Below are positions 33,927-47,500 of a stretch of 64,000 bases of DNA, piece by piece; position 1 is the stretch's first letter; the number at the start of each line of letters is the position of its first letter. Origin of the DNA: Jaltomata sinuosa (lineage: Eukaryota; Streptophyta; Magnoliopsida; Solanales; Solanaceae); contig QJPP01001687.1 of assembly GCA_003996215.1 (NCBI GenBank), positions 62,001-126,000 of the forward strand, read 5' to 3'. The notes under the pieces were generated by a model, which worked only from the letters and a program-made list of their open reading frames with translations, made no database searches and was not told the DNA's origin. A program made the position numbers and the translations under genes.

Positions 33927-36438
33927 TACAAAGTTCAAGTGTCCTAAGGTATTTATGAAGCCGTATCTAGTAGAGTCTTGCTTATGGGTGTGTTGTGCAC
34001 CACACTTATAATCATGAGGCTAAAGGACATTTAGGAAATATTTCCCATTTTTGATACTCTAGATCGTGCAATAGAGCTATACTGTACGAAACTTGTTCAG
34101 ATTCATGCGTTGCTCAATATCCTCCAACTACACCTCATCTTCAAGGTGGTAGAAGTTGTAAAGCTCAGACCCTTATCGATGAGTTGCTCTCAGATAGAGC
34201 CAACAAAAATCTAAGAGACCGCACAAGGGCTTATGAGAAGTCCATTAGTATATTTGAGTCTACCAAATCAAGAGCGTACACTCTATTCATATAAATTATG
34301 CTTTTGAGCCATAGTAAGATGTGCTCCTAGACCCCTTCCAGAAATTTATTTCAGATGACACCTTTAAGGGGGAAGTGTGTATCTAGATTCTTGGGTATTG
34401 TTGCCACCCGGGAGATATTATTATTTGGGATGTTATGTGGTAAGCCATAAGTACTAGAATGATTCCAGAGCCAGAAATAAGAAGTCAAAAGTGTAGAAAC
34501 CAAAAGTGGGGCTAGTGATTGATTGAAGTATGTAGATAGAGTCATGTATCTAATACGTGAGTAATAGGGTGGTATGACCTTTGGTGTTGACTAAGGTGTA
34601 GCAACTCTTGTAAAAATTTCATCCTAGTATGTAAGGAAAGAGTTGCTGGTTAAGATGAACTAGAGTATGCTTGAACTAGGGAAGAGGTTTATGATGACAT
34701 GACATTATGGTAGCAAAGATCAAGTATAGGTTATGATCGGAAGGATAAAATAGTTAAAGTTGGCAGAGCTAGACTATACTTTGTGAATTTGAAGAGCAGA
34801 CTCATGACATTCACAAGGTTATGAATCCAGTTTAGGCAAAAAATATATAATGAATTAGTAGAGAGAAGTAGTAATGATGGGAAGGAGAATGTGCTTGTAG
34901 GCTGCAATAAGACAAATGGTGTGATTAAGATGATTATTTTGTCATGAGCTCCCAGTGGACTAGTGTTTCTTGAGTTCACTTTAGTAGTTATAACTCTTAT
35001 TAGTATGAACGTATAAGTGTTGCCATCCATATTTAGTACTAGACCCTAATCTTGAACTGTAGATGATCACCGTGATAAAAAAGAGGGCAGTATGAGGGCG
35101 ATAATGTTAATTTTGAAATAGAATCTAGTAGGCTGGATATAGTGTGCATGATCTTCTGTCCCTAACTTATGGAAAGTGTGAAAATGTAAGTGTGATATAT
35201 GTGGGCTCTAAATGAATAGGTGAATGAGGGCTAAGGCTTTGATGAAGAGGAAACTTTAAGAATTATAGGGGAGGACTTATGCTCTAGAAAAAAGCAAAAA
35301 AATTATAGATAAGATTCTAGGCTTCGAAATATTATTTGTGCCTAGTTTAGTATTCTTAAGTTGCAAATGTAGAAGAAGATAGGTAAAAGATAAGGTGGAG
35401 AAGGAGTGGATACTCATTTAGTGGTGGCTACGGTGTGCTTCTGTGACCTAAGTTGTTAAGTGTGGATGGATTATAAGGTAAGGTTAAGTTATGTGGGATA
35501 GTTAGATGGGAATATATAGTGTGTCTCCTTGTAGAAGTATGTGAAGTTATAAACTTTAGGGATGCTCAGAGATATCCTTGGATAATTTTTGCTACCAATA
35601 AGCCATGGAGTGATTATAGTAGTAGGCTTGATTATCGTGTTGAAGTACATATGGACGATTGCATTATGTGACTAGTGACCACGTGTCAAAGCTCAAGGTT
35701 TGTTGATTTAGAAGATAAGAAGAAGTAATATTCTTGGGGAAATAGAAGATAAGACCCCAAAATTTTAGACTAGCATGATCGCAGTAGATATGGAACTTGG
35801 TGCTTTCGAGTTAGGCTTGAACATGGCAAGGGAATGCAGTTAGACTCAGATTTTAGTATCTGTATGTGCACGTGTGAGAATGGTAAGTTGGAAATGTTAA
35901 AGTGTGGTAGTTAAAGGGGGAAGGGTAGTTTCGGAAGGTGTTGCTAAGCTCTCAGATTACCGGTCATATTATTTGGGGTGTAAGACTACCAGTCGTATTA
36001 TTTGAGGTGAAAATACTCCTATTCCTATGACCAGAACACTCATGTTTGATACCATGTAACTTCAGATTGAATGAGACTTATGTCCAAGTATTTATCATGT
36101 CATCTGTGTTCTATGAATCTTGGTCAAATGACTAAGATACTCAGATTATGTGGAAGCTATATATCTAAGATATCCCCCATGACTCGTGCCTATGATTTAT
36201 ATGAATCCATGTCTTACGCTGTTATGTTCACGTCCCATGAAACCATATCCTATGTCATGTCTATATCAAAACTCATGTATTCCATGACTTGTACTTATAT
36301 GTTCCCTTCATTGCCTGTTATGCAACTCCTCTTGTTAATGAAGTTCATGTTGGTAAGTAGTATTTCAAGAAAGACTAGACTATGATATAGTTCACGTGTA
36401 TCCATTCCAGTCATGACCATCATTCGAGGGTGAATGAT

Positions 36439-36454
36439 CCCAAGGGGGAGATAT
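36439..36454 (+). promoter_or_regulatory. LARD polypurine tract
   Basis: CCAAGGGGGAGATAT directly precedes the 3' LTR. It is the plus-strand primer site by position and is identical to the tract of E4. Confidence 0.88.
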
Positions 36455-37827
36455 TGTAATACCTCCAACTTTTGAACCAAGATTTGAACCGTTCTACATA
36501 CGTAGTTAGATCCAAACTCAATGAATTTTATTAGTACCTAGGTGTTAAGTTCAATACTTAGGTGTAGGAAGTGTATTGGATGTGAATTAAGGTCATAAGA
36601 AACCTCTGGACACAAAGTTGAGTTGAAAGCTTTTCTACCGACTAAGTTTTCATTTGAGCTTTACTATGGTCAATTTCAAACAAAGATTTCTCTTAGAATA
36701 CAAAGAGTTATATGACCCACCACCTACCAATTTAAAGATTTTTGAGTCTTCTTTCCAAATCCACCAACCATTTGTCAATTTGAATTTTTTGCAAAAAGTT
36801 ATACCCATTTTACTGGACATTGCACAGGCTGCACGACCAGCTCCGTGACTGCACACAAGAAAAACTTGGTAGGAGGGGTGTTTTCATATTTTCCTTAACC
36901 CATAACTTAAAACCATGACCCTTAACCTTCCCTATAGTCAAATACACTCAGATTTCACCATTTTACATAATATTCTTCTCCTCTCTCCTTCCCCAAAACT
37001 TCAAAGAGAAAAATCATCAGATTTTCAAGCAAGGTCCTTCCTCAATTCTCTTTTCAAGATTTGCTTCTTTTTCTTCTTCTACAAGGTATGTAAGACTACT
37101 ACTTTCACATATTCCTTTAAGTTTTATTCTTCCCCAATTTAAATTACTCTCAAGATATTTAGGGTTGAAGGAATTTCCACATCTTTATAAATTAACTGAG
37201 TCCCTTTTATAAGTTCCTGGGAAATCTCTCTAATTCATGAATACTTAATAAATTATGTGAATTACATTAACCCTATGATTTGTTGCAATATTTATGAATT
37301 TTAACAATTATGAAACTCACTAAACTTATGGATATCCATGAACCTTCTAGTTATTCATTTAATGGTTTGAATTACAACATGAACTTTATAAATTCTATTG
37401 GATTTTTCCCAACTTGAGAACTTGTTAAATGATGGATTTTTATTTTGTAATATTTAACATGAACCCCTTTTGTTTTCTTACAACTAAAAGATGTGAAGCT
37501 TAATTGTTTTGCTATAACATCATAATTTGAAATCCCCCCTCACTTTTAGAAATGAACTATGATCCTCAACAAGAACACTTCAAATTGCTCTTTAGTTCTT
37601 TTAAATGCTATGAAAGCTATGACATGAAATATGGGCATAACTTATCAAGACTCTCCAAGAATGTTAAGAACTAATATTAATTCATGATGTATGAACCCAA
37701 TATGGTTGATTCTCCCGCATGAGCCCTAAAGTGGCAAATTCATGACCATGAGCCTAAGAAGACTAAACTATGATCATGAGCCTAACAAGGCTAACACTTT
37801 GAATATAAATCAGTAAGATAACATTAT

Positions 37828-39824
37828 TATAACACCCTAGAAATATTGAGTCTAGAACTAGCCTAGAAAACTTAAAATTCTAAACTGTCCAAGCCAGATT
37901 AGGAACTATAGACCGATTCCACGGGTCGTGGAACAATCCACGGACCGTGGTTCTCATCTATGGAATCAGTCTTGCAGACCAGTCCCTCAAAACCCAAACC
38001 ATGAACCAAGTCCACGAACTGTGAACAGGACCACGGGTCATGGAATGGCCTCGTGGAACTCAAACCTGAGGGTCATCAAATCCCTCAGGAACCACGAGCA
38101 GGTTCCATGAGCCGTGGATGGTTCCACGAGCATGAACCTAACTCGTGGTTATTAGACCCACAGTCAAGGATAAAAGCCCATGAACCATGATAGGGTTTCA
38201 CGAGTCGTGGAAGCTTCCACGAACCGTGGAACATGTCCGTGGAGCCGAGTCGCAAATTTTTCCAGCAGTTTTTAATATAATTTTTCAGGGGTATTTTAGA
38301 CCTTTTCTTCTTAAATTAGCTCCGACTATAAATAGTCTTAGGCTTATTTTATTAAGTCTAAACCTTTAAAACATATCAGTTCTCCTCATTCTTTCTCTCA
38401 AGTCAGGAAAGAGCATTCTTCTCCAAAGCTTCAAACCCAGGGCTTTCTCCTCCAAGCTTCAACTTTAGATTTTCTTGAAGAATCTCCTGTACCAGGTATG
38501 TGGGTAATTAGTAAGGGTACAGTTCACCCTTATGCCGAAAGTTTTAGTCTTTCTTCAAATATTCATGATTTAAGAACTAGGGTTCCTACCCAATTATGCA
38601 AATCCTTCTAGAATTTAGTTCTTATGATTCTCACATGATTTATATCTTGTTTATATGGATTACAATATGTTTTAATGGTTTGCATGAGTTTTCACCATGA
38701 CTTAAGAAATCAAGAAATTAGTCCTAAATTATAGGATTGCTAAAGTGCTAGATTTCTTCAAAATTCAACCTAGATTATCAGTATGAGTTTTGAAAATCAG
38801 AATTTAGCCAATTTTCAGCCTACTACAACATTTCAAAAAAGTAGTGATTTCAAACTTGTCTAGTCCTGACTCAGAAACTCAGGATTTTAGTTTTAAAACG
38901 AGCTATTAGTATTCAGTTTGGGAGTAGTTTTTAGCATTGAGTTGGACCAGGGTTCAACGTACCCTTAAAGTCCCAGAACTAGGATCCACTGTAGGTTATT
39001 TAGCCCCTCAGTTGGGCCTCAAACATAGTGATCACATCAGCCATGCCTTTATACCCTGGCAAGGTATATCGGGTCCTTTCGATGGGGGTGTATACATTCG
39101 ACTCCACGTTTAACTTACGTAGTTTATGTCGGTTAATAGACTCTCCCACAGTGTTAGTTTCAGTGAAGTGCATTAGGCCCTTAGTTATGTTTACTTTCAG
39201 CTTTCAGCATGTTTTCAGATTACTCTTGCATTAGCTGTTTATGCATGATTATACTTTGGGCCTATGTACTACAGTTTAGTTTAGTTTATAGCTTTTCAGT
39301 ATTTTAGCATATTTACATTTCAGTCAGCCTTGCATATCCCTCATGCTTAGTACATTCAAAGTACTGACGCATACTCTATGTGCTGCATCCTTTCATAATG
39401 CAATTTCAGGTTCTCAGCTTTAGCCTCGTGATTCGATCGCCCGGTGCCATATCAACGACAATCAGTGGTGAGTCCTCATCATCCGAGGACATATCTTTTA
39501 CATGCTTTTTGAGTTATTTAGTTTGTCCTTATTTTCAGTACTTGGAGTTAGCTGGGGTATTGTCCCAGCAGCTCATCAGTATCAGAGGCTTTCAGACATA
39601 GATTTAGACTTCAGCTTATGTAGTTCAGTTGATTTTCAGACAAACTATCATTTTTGATATTTTTAGAATCATTATTCCTTTCAGTTATGATTTATTCAAT
39701 ATGCTTCCATTTGCTTAGAATAATATCGAGTATGCTTGTGATATGCCAGTTTCAGGGTTAGCTTAGGGTCACTTGTGATCTTAGGTCTCATGTTATGTCT
39801 AGGGTCTAGACTCGAGGCGTTACA
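37828..39824 (+). mobile_element. Solo LTR nested in the LARD 3' LTR
   Basis: 1997 bp from TATAACACCC (TG mutated to TA) to GGCGTTACA, with a perfect ATTAT duplication (37823-37827 and 39825-39829). The undamaged target CATTATGAGC is visible in the LARD 5' LTR near 33010. It resembles the E4 LTR in opposite orientation (shared CCCAGCA, TATCAGAGGCTTTCAGACAT). No internal region, so unequal LTR recombination is the likely cause. Confidence 0.9.
37915..38250. repeat. CCACG...CGTGG palindrome cluster (solo LTR)
   Basis: Many imperfect palindromes such as TTCCACGGGTCGTGGAA and CCACGGACCGTGG lie within about 330 bp, at irregular spacing. The same type of cluster lies in both E4 LTRs. Confidence 0.85.
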
Positions 39825-40742
39825 ATTATGAGCTTAAGGGAATTGGTTGGTTGACCGAGAAGGCATAGGTCTAAATGACAAATGCCTGAAACTACATTTG
39901 CCGATATAGGATAGAGATTATTTCACAAGTCGGATAACTCTTTTTCATGTGTCCTAAAAAGGGATAATTATATATAGATCCTTGCTAGCAAATCATGTCA
40001 TGTCATGTCCTATGCCCGGCAAGGTATATGATGGCCTAGCTGATTAGGCCGAGATTAGACTCCATGCGCTCACATGGTAGTTTATATCGGTTCACCACTT
40101 TCTCCCATAAATAACTAAGTGGATTAATTCACTTTACGTTACCAAATATGACTTGCAGGTTGTGCTATTATTCCTCTAGCTTATTATTTCTTGGACTGTA
40201 CCTATTATATTTGTATTTTCATGCTTTACTATTTTTCTAGTGTGATTTTACATATTAATACATTCCATGTATTGACCATCTTGGATGCTACATCATTTCA
40301 TGATGCAGGCCTCAGGATGTATGTCGTGATTTCGTGCAGCTCTAGGTTCATCCGTATCAGCTGTTGGTGAGCTCTCCCCCTCTCCGGGAGGCATAACTTA
40401 TATTTAGTTGGACTAGCCTTATGTTTTGAGGTATATTAGGGCCTTGTCCCGATAGACATTGATTCATGTGTTTAGAGGCTTCGTAGACAGTAGTAGATGT
40501 CAGATTCAGCTGTGTTCAGTTTTATTCATATGTTTTGAAATCTCCATAATTATGGTTTTAAGAATTTTTCTCAGTTCATGAAACAAATGGAGTTTTCTTC
40601 AATCTATTACTCACGATTTAAAAATATTTCTTCCGCATTTATGGATGGATGCTTATGATGTAAGCTAAGTGGTTCTCTCAGGCTAGTAACAGTTTCGGGT
40701 GTCTGTTACATCTACGGCCTAGGCTTGGATCGTGACAATTAC

Positions 40743-42398
40743 TCATCACCCAAGTGGCGTCTAGAATCTAGAATTTCTCCTCTTAAATAGATCTAGGTTA
40801 TCCGAGAATAGGTTAGCAAGATCTTGAGTTCTACTGGGGCTAATGATTAGACATAGAGGAAAATAGACAACACTTGATGATTGATATCCAAAAACCATGG
40901 TAAGCCATTTCCTTGGTTTTATTCCATCGTCACTTCTTTCTTGTATATATCTCATGATCCCTTAGTTTCGTACAGGTCTCATGGGAGGCCCATGTCTTTT
41001 GTCTCATGTGACACTTGCTGTCTCTCTTGCCAAATTCATCAGGGGTCAAGTCGTATATCTCTCGGCCAATCCCCTGTCTTGCTGATCATAGGAGCTAAGT
41101 TAGCACCAAGGATCGAGTCCCAGTCTTTTAAGAGAAGAAGAGGTAATCTGAATCTCCCTGCCACTTCTGTGGAAAGAACGATGGGTCTGTTTACCGGGTC
41201 AACTAAAGTTATCACTCTGTCATCTGAATATAATAATGGAGATAAAAGCTCTGGAGACTGATCTCCCTAGAGGGGAGAAAGGAAAATTACTGGTCAAAAT
41301 ATTATCTTGGGTGAAACTGGACTCCTATTTTATGAGTAGGAGCACGCCTATGGGCCAACTCACATACCCGGACACCCTTGAGCCCCTGGGGCGCGTTCTT
41401 ATGCTGCCTTTGTCCCAATAAATCCTCATGCCATCCTCTCTTCTCTGAAGGTGTTGGATGAAACTGGTACTCCCAAAAGCTCCAAATATTCGTCAATCAT
41501 GCTAAAATGATGCTCCACTCTTTCTAAGAGGGACTCAAACTTAATGAAGAAAACCTTGTGTCCAGATAGCTTAACTCTCAATATGTTCCTCACTCACATG
41601 CCTCTGGGTACTCCGAGGCTCCGGACGTTGAATCTTCTAAGCCCTTTTCATTAGTCGAGACCTTCTCGACCCCTTTCTGTGATCCATTTTGGGTGCGGTA
41701 TGACATACTATTGATCCCCGATGAGGTTCCTTTTTTGTCTCTCCCCGTAGTCGTAGCCAATTTTCTAAAGTCAATGGTTTTCTATGAGGATCGAATAAGG
41801 ATGAAAGTTGTTTCTACTACATGCCTTTTGAATGACTGGGCGCATGCTAGTTCTAGGGTATACATCTCTCACTTTATTTTGTTCATTTATTTTATTTTTT
41901 TATTTGGCGGATCCATCCTATTTTTAGCTCTGCGATTTGTTTCCTCCATTCTTTAGATCATTGTAGTAGCTGCGGAAGCACTACTATGGTTTTGTGGTAG
42001 AAAAGCGCTTTGGAAATCAAATGTGAGCAATTTCAAGAGGCTCTAAATACCAAACAAAACCCACAGCCAGATGCTAAAACCTTGTCCCTCCATTATTCCG
42101 AGAGAATGTCCAGCAAGCAAATATTATTGAGTATGGTGTGAAGAGAGAACCCATTCTAGAAGAAAAGATTCAAGTTTTGGAGGCAAATATTATTGAGCGA
42201 GTTCAAGACACTCATCTGATGCGACTCTAAACCTTAGAGGCAGTGAGATACGGATCCCTCGACATTAGCAAAGAAATCACCAACGCTTGCTCTCTAATTG
42301 AAAGATTGACATGTTGGATGTAGAGCCATAGGACTATGCCCCTGCTTCTAAAGAGTAACTTTTCAAGGTCGAGTTCTTGAGTTGTAACTTTGATGATA
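40743..42398 (+). pseudogene. Retroelement-type coding remnant, 3' part
   Basis: Continues the remnant cut at 31643. An intron-like gap (donor at about 40900, GTACAG acceptor near 40978) precedes a frame at 40978-41261 containing KLAPRIESQSFKRRRGNLN. Further broken pieces run to about 42330 and include a Glu-rich, possibly coiled-coil part near 42120-42230 (EKIQVLEANIIERVQDTH). Stops are frequent. It ends at the E3 LTR. Confidence 0.45.
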
Positions 42399-44464
42399 TA
42401 TCACGACCCAACTGGGCCGTGAGCGGCACCCGGCTAACCCCCATTAGGAGAACCAACTAATCCAAAGACCCATTACCTTTAACTTAGCCAATTTTAGGAT
42501 AGATAAAGTAAATCAACCATTTACTTAAGTCAGAAAGAAATCAACTCTAATATAAATGAATAATAAAATACGGTAGCAGTTTAACATTCCCGAGAACTGA
42601 AAGTAATCGTACAAGAACTCTAAACTAAATCATTATCTAAGATATCTAAAAGGTACTAAAAGCAGTAAATAAATAAGAGTTCCATTGTTTGAAAGAAGGA
42701 CAATAACTCGCAGAGGATCCATGGAAGCCTGAGAAGTAGTGCTCACCCTTGGATATGAAGTTAACTCCTATACTTTAGCTGAGATCGTGTCTCAGCCTCT
42801 GTAACAGGTATGTACTCAACAAAAGAAGAGCATAGGGTAGTATCAGTACAAAATACTATGTACTGGTAGGTATTATAGGCCGACTCAAACTAAAACATGA
42901 ATATAGTAAAATTATATAACAAGTAAAAGGCACCTTAAAACTTAGCACTTAAATCAATCAACACATAATCATCTCAAATCCAGTTCAACAACAATATCAA
43001 GTTCATAGAATTTATTAAGTATCATCACGAAATATAGGGATTCACTCTCAAGTCATATCACATGGAACTTTCACCTATCCATCTCTCATCAATATGTCTA
43101 GTCTCTTTAGTCTCAATCAGCTCATAACATCAACTCATTATGAATTAACATACAATAATGCAATGCTAAGCAAAAGAGGTAGACACATGCTAAATAGACT
43201 TATTTCTGCCTAACTAGCCATAAGGACCCTAGGTGTCCATGTACCATACCAGCGTGGTATCTAATCAATAAATGTATCAACATCAGTATCTATATAACCA
43301 GGCTCTAAGACCTATTCCTCATGAATATACACAATGCCCAAGGCACAATTACACTTAGCCATTTCAGCTCACTTATTACTTCCTTTTCATTTAACCTATT
43401 CATTCAAGCTTAACCGGAAAACATATAGAATTTAATCATGTCCAAAAACCAATCACAAGTTATATAGTTCTGCCACATAGCATGTAATAAAATGAGTCTT
43501 AACACAAATTTAAACCATAACTTACCTCGAGTGAAACATTACCATCCGCAAGCTAACTCACCACTGCCTTGCCTTTTCTTAACTCTTTGGAATGCTCAAG
43601 GTCAATAAACAATAATTATATAAGAGTAATTAATCATTTACTCTTCATTTCAGGTCTTGGAAATTTAACCAATCAATTCTACCTTTAAACAAGGTTTGTT
43701 GCATTCCCCAAGGGTTAATTAACCAACCATTAGGCTCATAGCGTTGAAAGAATCATTACCCAAGGGGTTTCTAACTAAGTTTACCCCTTTTAGCCATTTT
43801 TATGCCTAAAAGTTTCATCTTTATGGAACCCAAGGTTCCCCATTAGCCTTAATTATGTTAAAAGCAATTAATTTATGCTAAGAGTCAAAAATATATATCC
43901 TAGGATCAATTCTAGGTGAAGTTACACCTACCAATAGGCTTCTTCCCCAAGTTTCACCTTTATGGAACCCAAGGTTCCCCATTAGCCTTAAATATACGGA
44001 CAGTTTCTCATCGTGATGAGTCATCATGGTGAGAATTGGAGCCATCGTGATGAAACATCTCCTTGTTACGACGAACGTCAAATTCTAGAACGTCAATTTC
44101 TTGCCTCAAGCCTCTTTTCACAACACACCTTATTTTATAGACATCATAAACTATTCCCAACACACCTTATTTTATAGACATCATAAATTATTCCCAACAC
44201 GACAGCTATCATATCCAAAGTTCTATGAATCTGATTCCCATCCTGAAACTTCCTACTAGATCCTACGGTAGTCGGCTACCCAATAATGAATACCACTCTA
44301 TCATATGACAACACAGGAATCACAAATCATCTCTAAGGCACAACACACTATATTTTCATCTAAGCTCACCCTAGCCTGAGATTTTATCAACTCTCAACTT
44401 AGGGAATTTTCTAGCGGGGTACTTATGCCTTACTTTTTTTATAGCGATGGAACAGGTCATTACA
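42399..44464 (-). repeat. E3 3' LTR
   Basis: 2066 bp from TATCACGACCCAACTGGGCC to GGTCATTACA. The start has TA in place of TG. It holds a 37-bp tandem pair (44124-44197, ACACCTTATTTTATAGACAT) and a 125-bp-spaced repeat of ATGGAACCCAAGGTTCCCCA (about 43824 and 43962). Confidence 0.82.
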
Positions 44465-44529
44465 TTAGATACCAATTAAACAATCGTTCATCCCCAAATG
44501 AAAATAAGAAGAAAACAGGAGAAAATGAG

Positions 44530-47500
44530 AATTACCTAAATTAGTAAACAAGTGAAAATACTTGCTCCGCATGTCTACCTCAGTCTCCCAAGTGGTATTC
44601 TCAATAGGACGGTTCTTCGACTAGATATTTACAGATCCAATCTCTTTAGTCCTCAGTTTTTAGAAATCTCAATCAAGAATAGCAACATCCTCCTCTTCAT
44701 AAGAGAGGTTTTCGTCCAACAGGACCGAATCCCAGTGAATAATATAGTCACCATCTCCGTGATACTTCTTAAACATGGATACATGAAATATAGGATGAAA
44801 TCCTGATAAATTAGGAGGCAAAACCAACTTATAAGCCACCGGACGCTCACTATGAAGAATCTCAAAGGGCCCAATATACCTTGGACTCAATTTGCCATGC
44901 TTCCCAAATCACATAACACCCTTCATAGGTGAAACCTTGAGAAAAACTTGCTCACCTTCCATAAAGGGCATATCTCTTACCTTCATGTCCGCATACTCCA
45001 TTTGCCGGCTTTAGGCTACTAGGAGCTTTCCATGAATGAACTTCACTCTTTCCATAAAGTCTCACAGAAAGTCTGTTCCCCATAGCCTTACTTTGAAGAA
45101 GTCAAACCATCCAATGGGAGATCTATACCTCCTCCCATATAATGCTTCAAACGAAGCCATGTCTATACTCGAGTGATAACTATTGTTGTAAGCAAACTTA
45201 GCCAATAACAAATACTGGTCCCAATGATCTCTAAAATCCATCACGCATGCATGAAGCATGTCTTCTAATACCTAAATCATGCGCTCATACTGTCCATCAG
45301 TCTGAGGATGAAAAACTGTACTCAGGTCTAACCTAGTACCCAACTCTTTATGCAACTTCTGCCAAAAGTTAGAGGTGAACTGGGTGCCCCTATCATAAAT
45401 AATGGAGATAGGATCCCATGCAACTGAACAGTTTCCTTGAGATATATCTTGGCTAACTTAGCTGCATTATAAGTCACTTGAACCGAGATGAAGTGCACAG
45501 ACTTCGTCAATCTGTCAATAATGACCCATATTGAATCATATTTTCCCAAAGCTTGGGAAGGCCAACCACGAAATCCATGGCTATTCTCTACCACTTTTGT
45601 TCAGGAATGGGCATCCTCTGAAGTGTACCACCAGGTTTCTGATGTTCATATTTCACTTGCTGGCAGTTTTGACACTTAGCCACAAAGTCGACTATATCTC
45701 TATTCATTCCACCCCACTAATAATGTTACTTCAAATCTCGAAACATCTTGGTCACACAGGGTGTATAAAATGCTTGGAATAGTGAGCCTTTTCTAAGATG
45801 GTAGGGATAAAGTTATCAACACGGGGCACACAAACTCACCCTCTAATCTAAAGGACACCTTGATCATTAATAATGGCCTTTCCCCACAACACTTTATCAT
45901 GAATCCTGCTTAATTTCACATTATCAAATTGTTTGCCTTTAATTTAATCAAGAAAAGAGGACCTCACCTCCATACATGCTAATAATCCCCCCTTCAGATA
46001 CTTCCAACCTCATGAAAGTGTTAGCCAGAGCCTGAATGTCCCTAGCAAATGGACGTCTAGTAGCTTTCAGGTAGGCTAAGCTACCCATACTCTCAGTCTT
46101 CCTGCTCAGTCATCAGCTACCACATTAGCTTTACCTGGATAGTATAAGATGGTGACGTCATAATCCTTAAGTAACTCCATCCACCTTCGCTGCCTCAAGT
46201 TCAAGCCTTTTTGAGTGAAGACATGCTGCAATCAATGATGGTCTGTGAACACTTCAAACGCAACCCATATAAATAGTGTCTCTAAATCTTGAGAGCAAAC
46301 ACCACAACAACCAACTCCAAGTCATGAGCAGAATAGTTCTCCTCATGCACCTTAAGTTGCCTTGAAGTATAAACAATGACATTCCATTCCCGAATCAATA
46401 CAACACCTAAACTAGACCGTGAGGCATCACAATAGACAATAAAATCCTTATCTTCAACCGACAAGGCAATAATAAGGGATGTGGTCAACAAAGTCTTGAG
46501 CCTTTGGAAGCTCTCCTCACATTCATCTGGCTAAAAAACTGGTACCTCCTTCTAGGTTAGGCAATTCAGATGAGTAGCAATGGATGCAAAATCTTTAATG
46601 AACTAGCGATAGTAACTAGCCAATCTCACAAAGCTATGAACCTCGGTCACCAAAGTGAGTCTAACGCAATTCATAAGTGCCTCTATTTTCTGTGTGTCTA
46701 CCATCACCCCTTCTTGCAAAACTACATTCCCCAAGAAGGACACATAAGACAACCAACACTCACACTTTGAGAATTTTGCATACAATTCCTTCTCTTTCAA
46801 TAATCCCAACACAATCCTAAGGTGATTCCGATGCTCTTCATCACTCTTAGAGTATTCCAGGATATCATCAATGAAAACTATGATAAATGAGTCAAGATAG
46901 GGCTTGAATATTCCATTTATCAATTCCATAAAAGCAGTTGGTGCATTAGTCAGACCAAATGACATTACAAGAAATTTGTAGTGCCCATACCGGGTTTGAA
47001 ATGTAGTCTTAAGGATATCAGAAGGCCAGATTTTTAACTGATGGTAACCAGACCTTAAATAAATATTGAAGCCCCCTGTAACTGGTCAAATAGATCATCG
47101 ATGTGAGAGAGAGGTATTGGTTATAAATAGTAACCTTATTCAGCTGCCAATAGTCTATGCATATATGTAGACTACCATCTTTCTTTCTAACAAACAAAAC
47201 TTGAGCACCCCAAGGGGAGGCACTCAAATGAATGAATACTTTACTTAGTAACTCCTGTAACTGAGCCTTAATCTCCCTCAACTTAGCTAGTGCCATCCTA
47301 TAAGGAGAAATAGAGACATGATGCATATTTGCCTTTAAATCAATACAGAAGTCAATATCTTGATCAGGTGGCATGCCAGGAAGATTCGTAGGAAAAACCT
47401 CTTGGAACTAACATACGAGCAAACTGACTCAATAGCTGGGACTTCTGAACTAGTGTCCCAAAGATGAGCTAGGAAAGCCAAACACCCCTTCCTATCAGAC

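Larger units (their letters stand above)
33912..36454 (+). other. LARD internal non-coding region
   Basis: No frame above about 105 codons and no retroviral-type motif in any frame. The first 110 bp match the E4 leader and the last 40 bp match the E4 PPT context. A TCATG-rich stretch (36060-36300) is weakly repetitive. What fills the rest is not recognised. Confidence 0.7.
31644..40737 (+). mobile_element. LARD-type non-coding LTR retrotransposon
   Basis: Plus strand. LTRs start TGTAA(C/T)ACCTC. The 5-bp target duplication ATTAC is perfect (31639-31643 and 40738-40742). A tRNA-iMet primer site (33916) and a polypurine tract (36440-36454) are present, yet the 2.5-kb interior shows no gag, RT or integrase. 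This fits a large retrotransposon derivative (LARD) moved by another element's enzymes. Its 3' LTR carries a nested solo LTR. Net size without that is about 7.1 kb. Confidence 0.88.
36455..40737 (+). repeat. LARD 3' LTR, interrupted by a solo LTR
   Basis: Starts TGTAATACCTCC (one change from the 5' LTR) and ends CGTGACA. Removing 37828-39824 and one copy of ATTAT leaves about 2281 bp, matching the 5' LTR. Confidence 0.88.
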
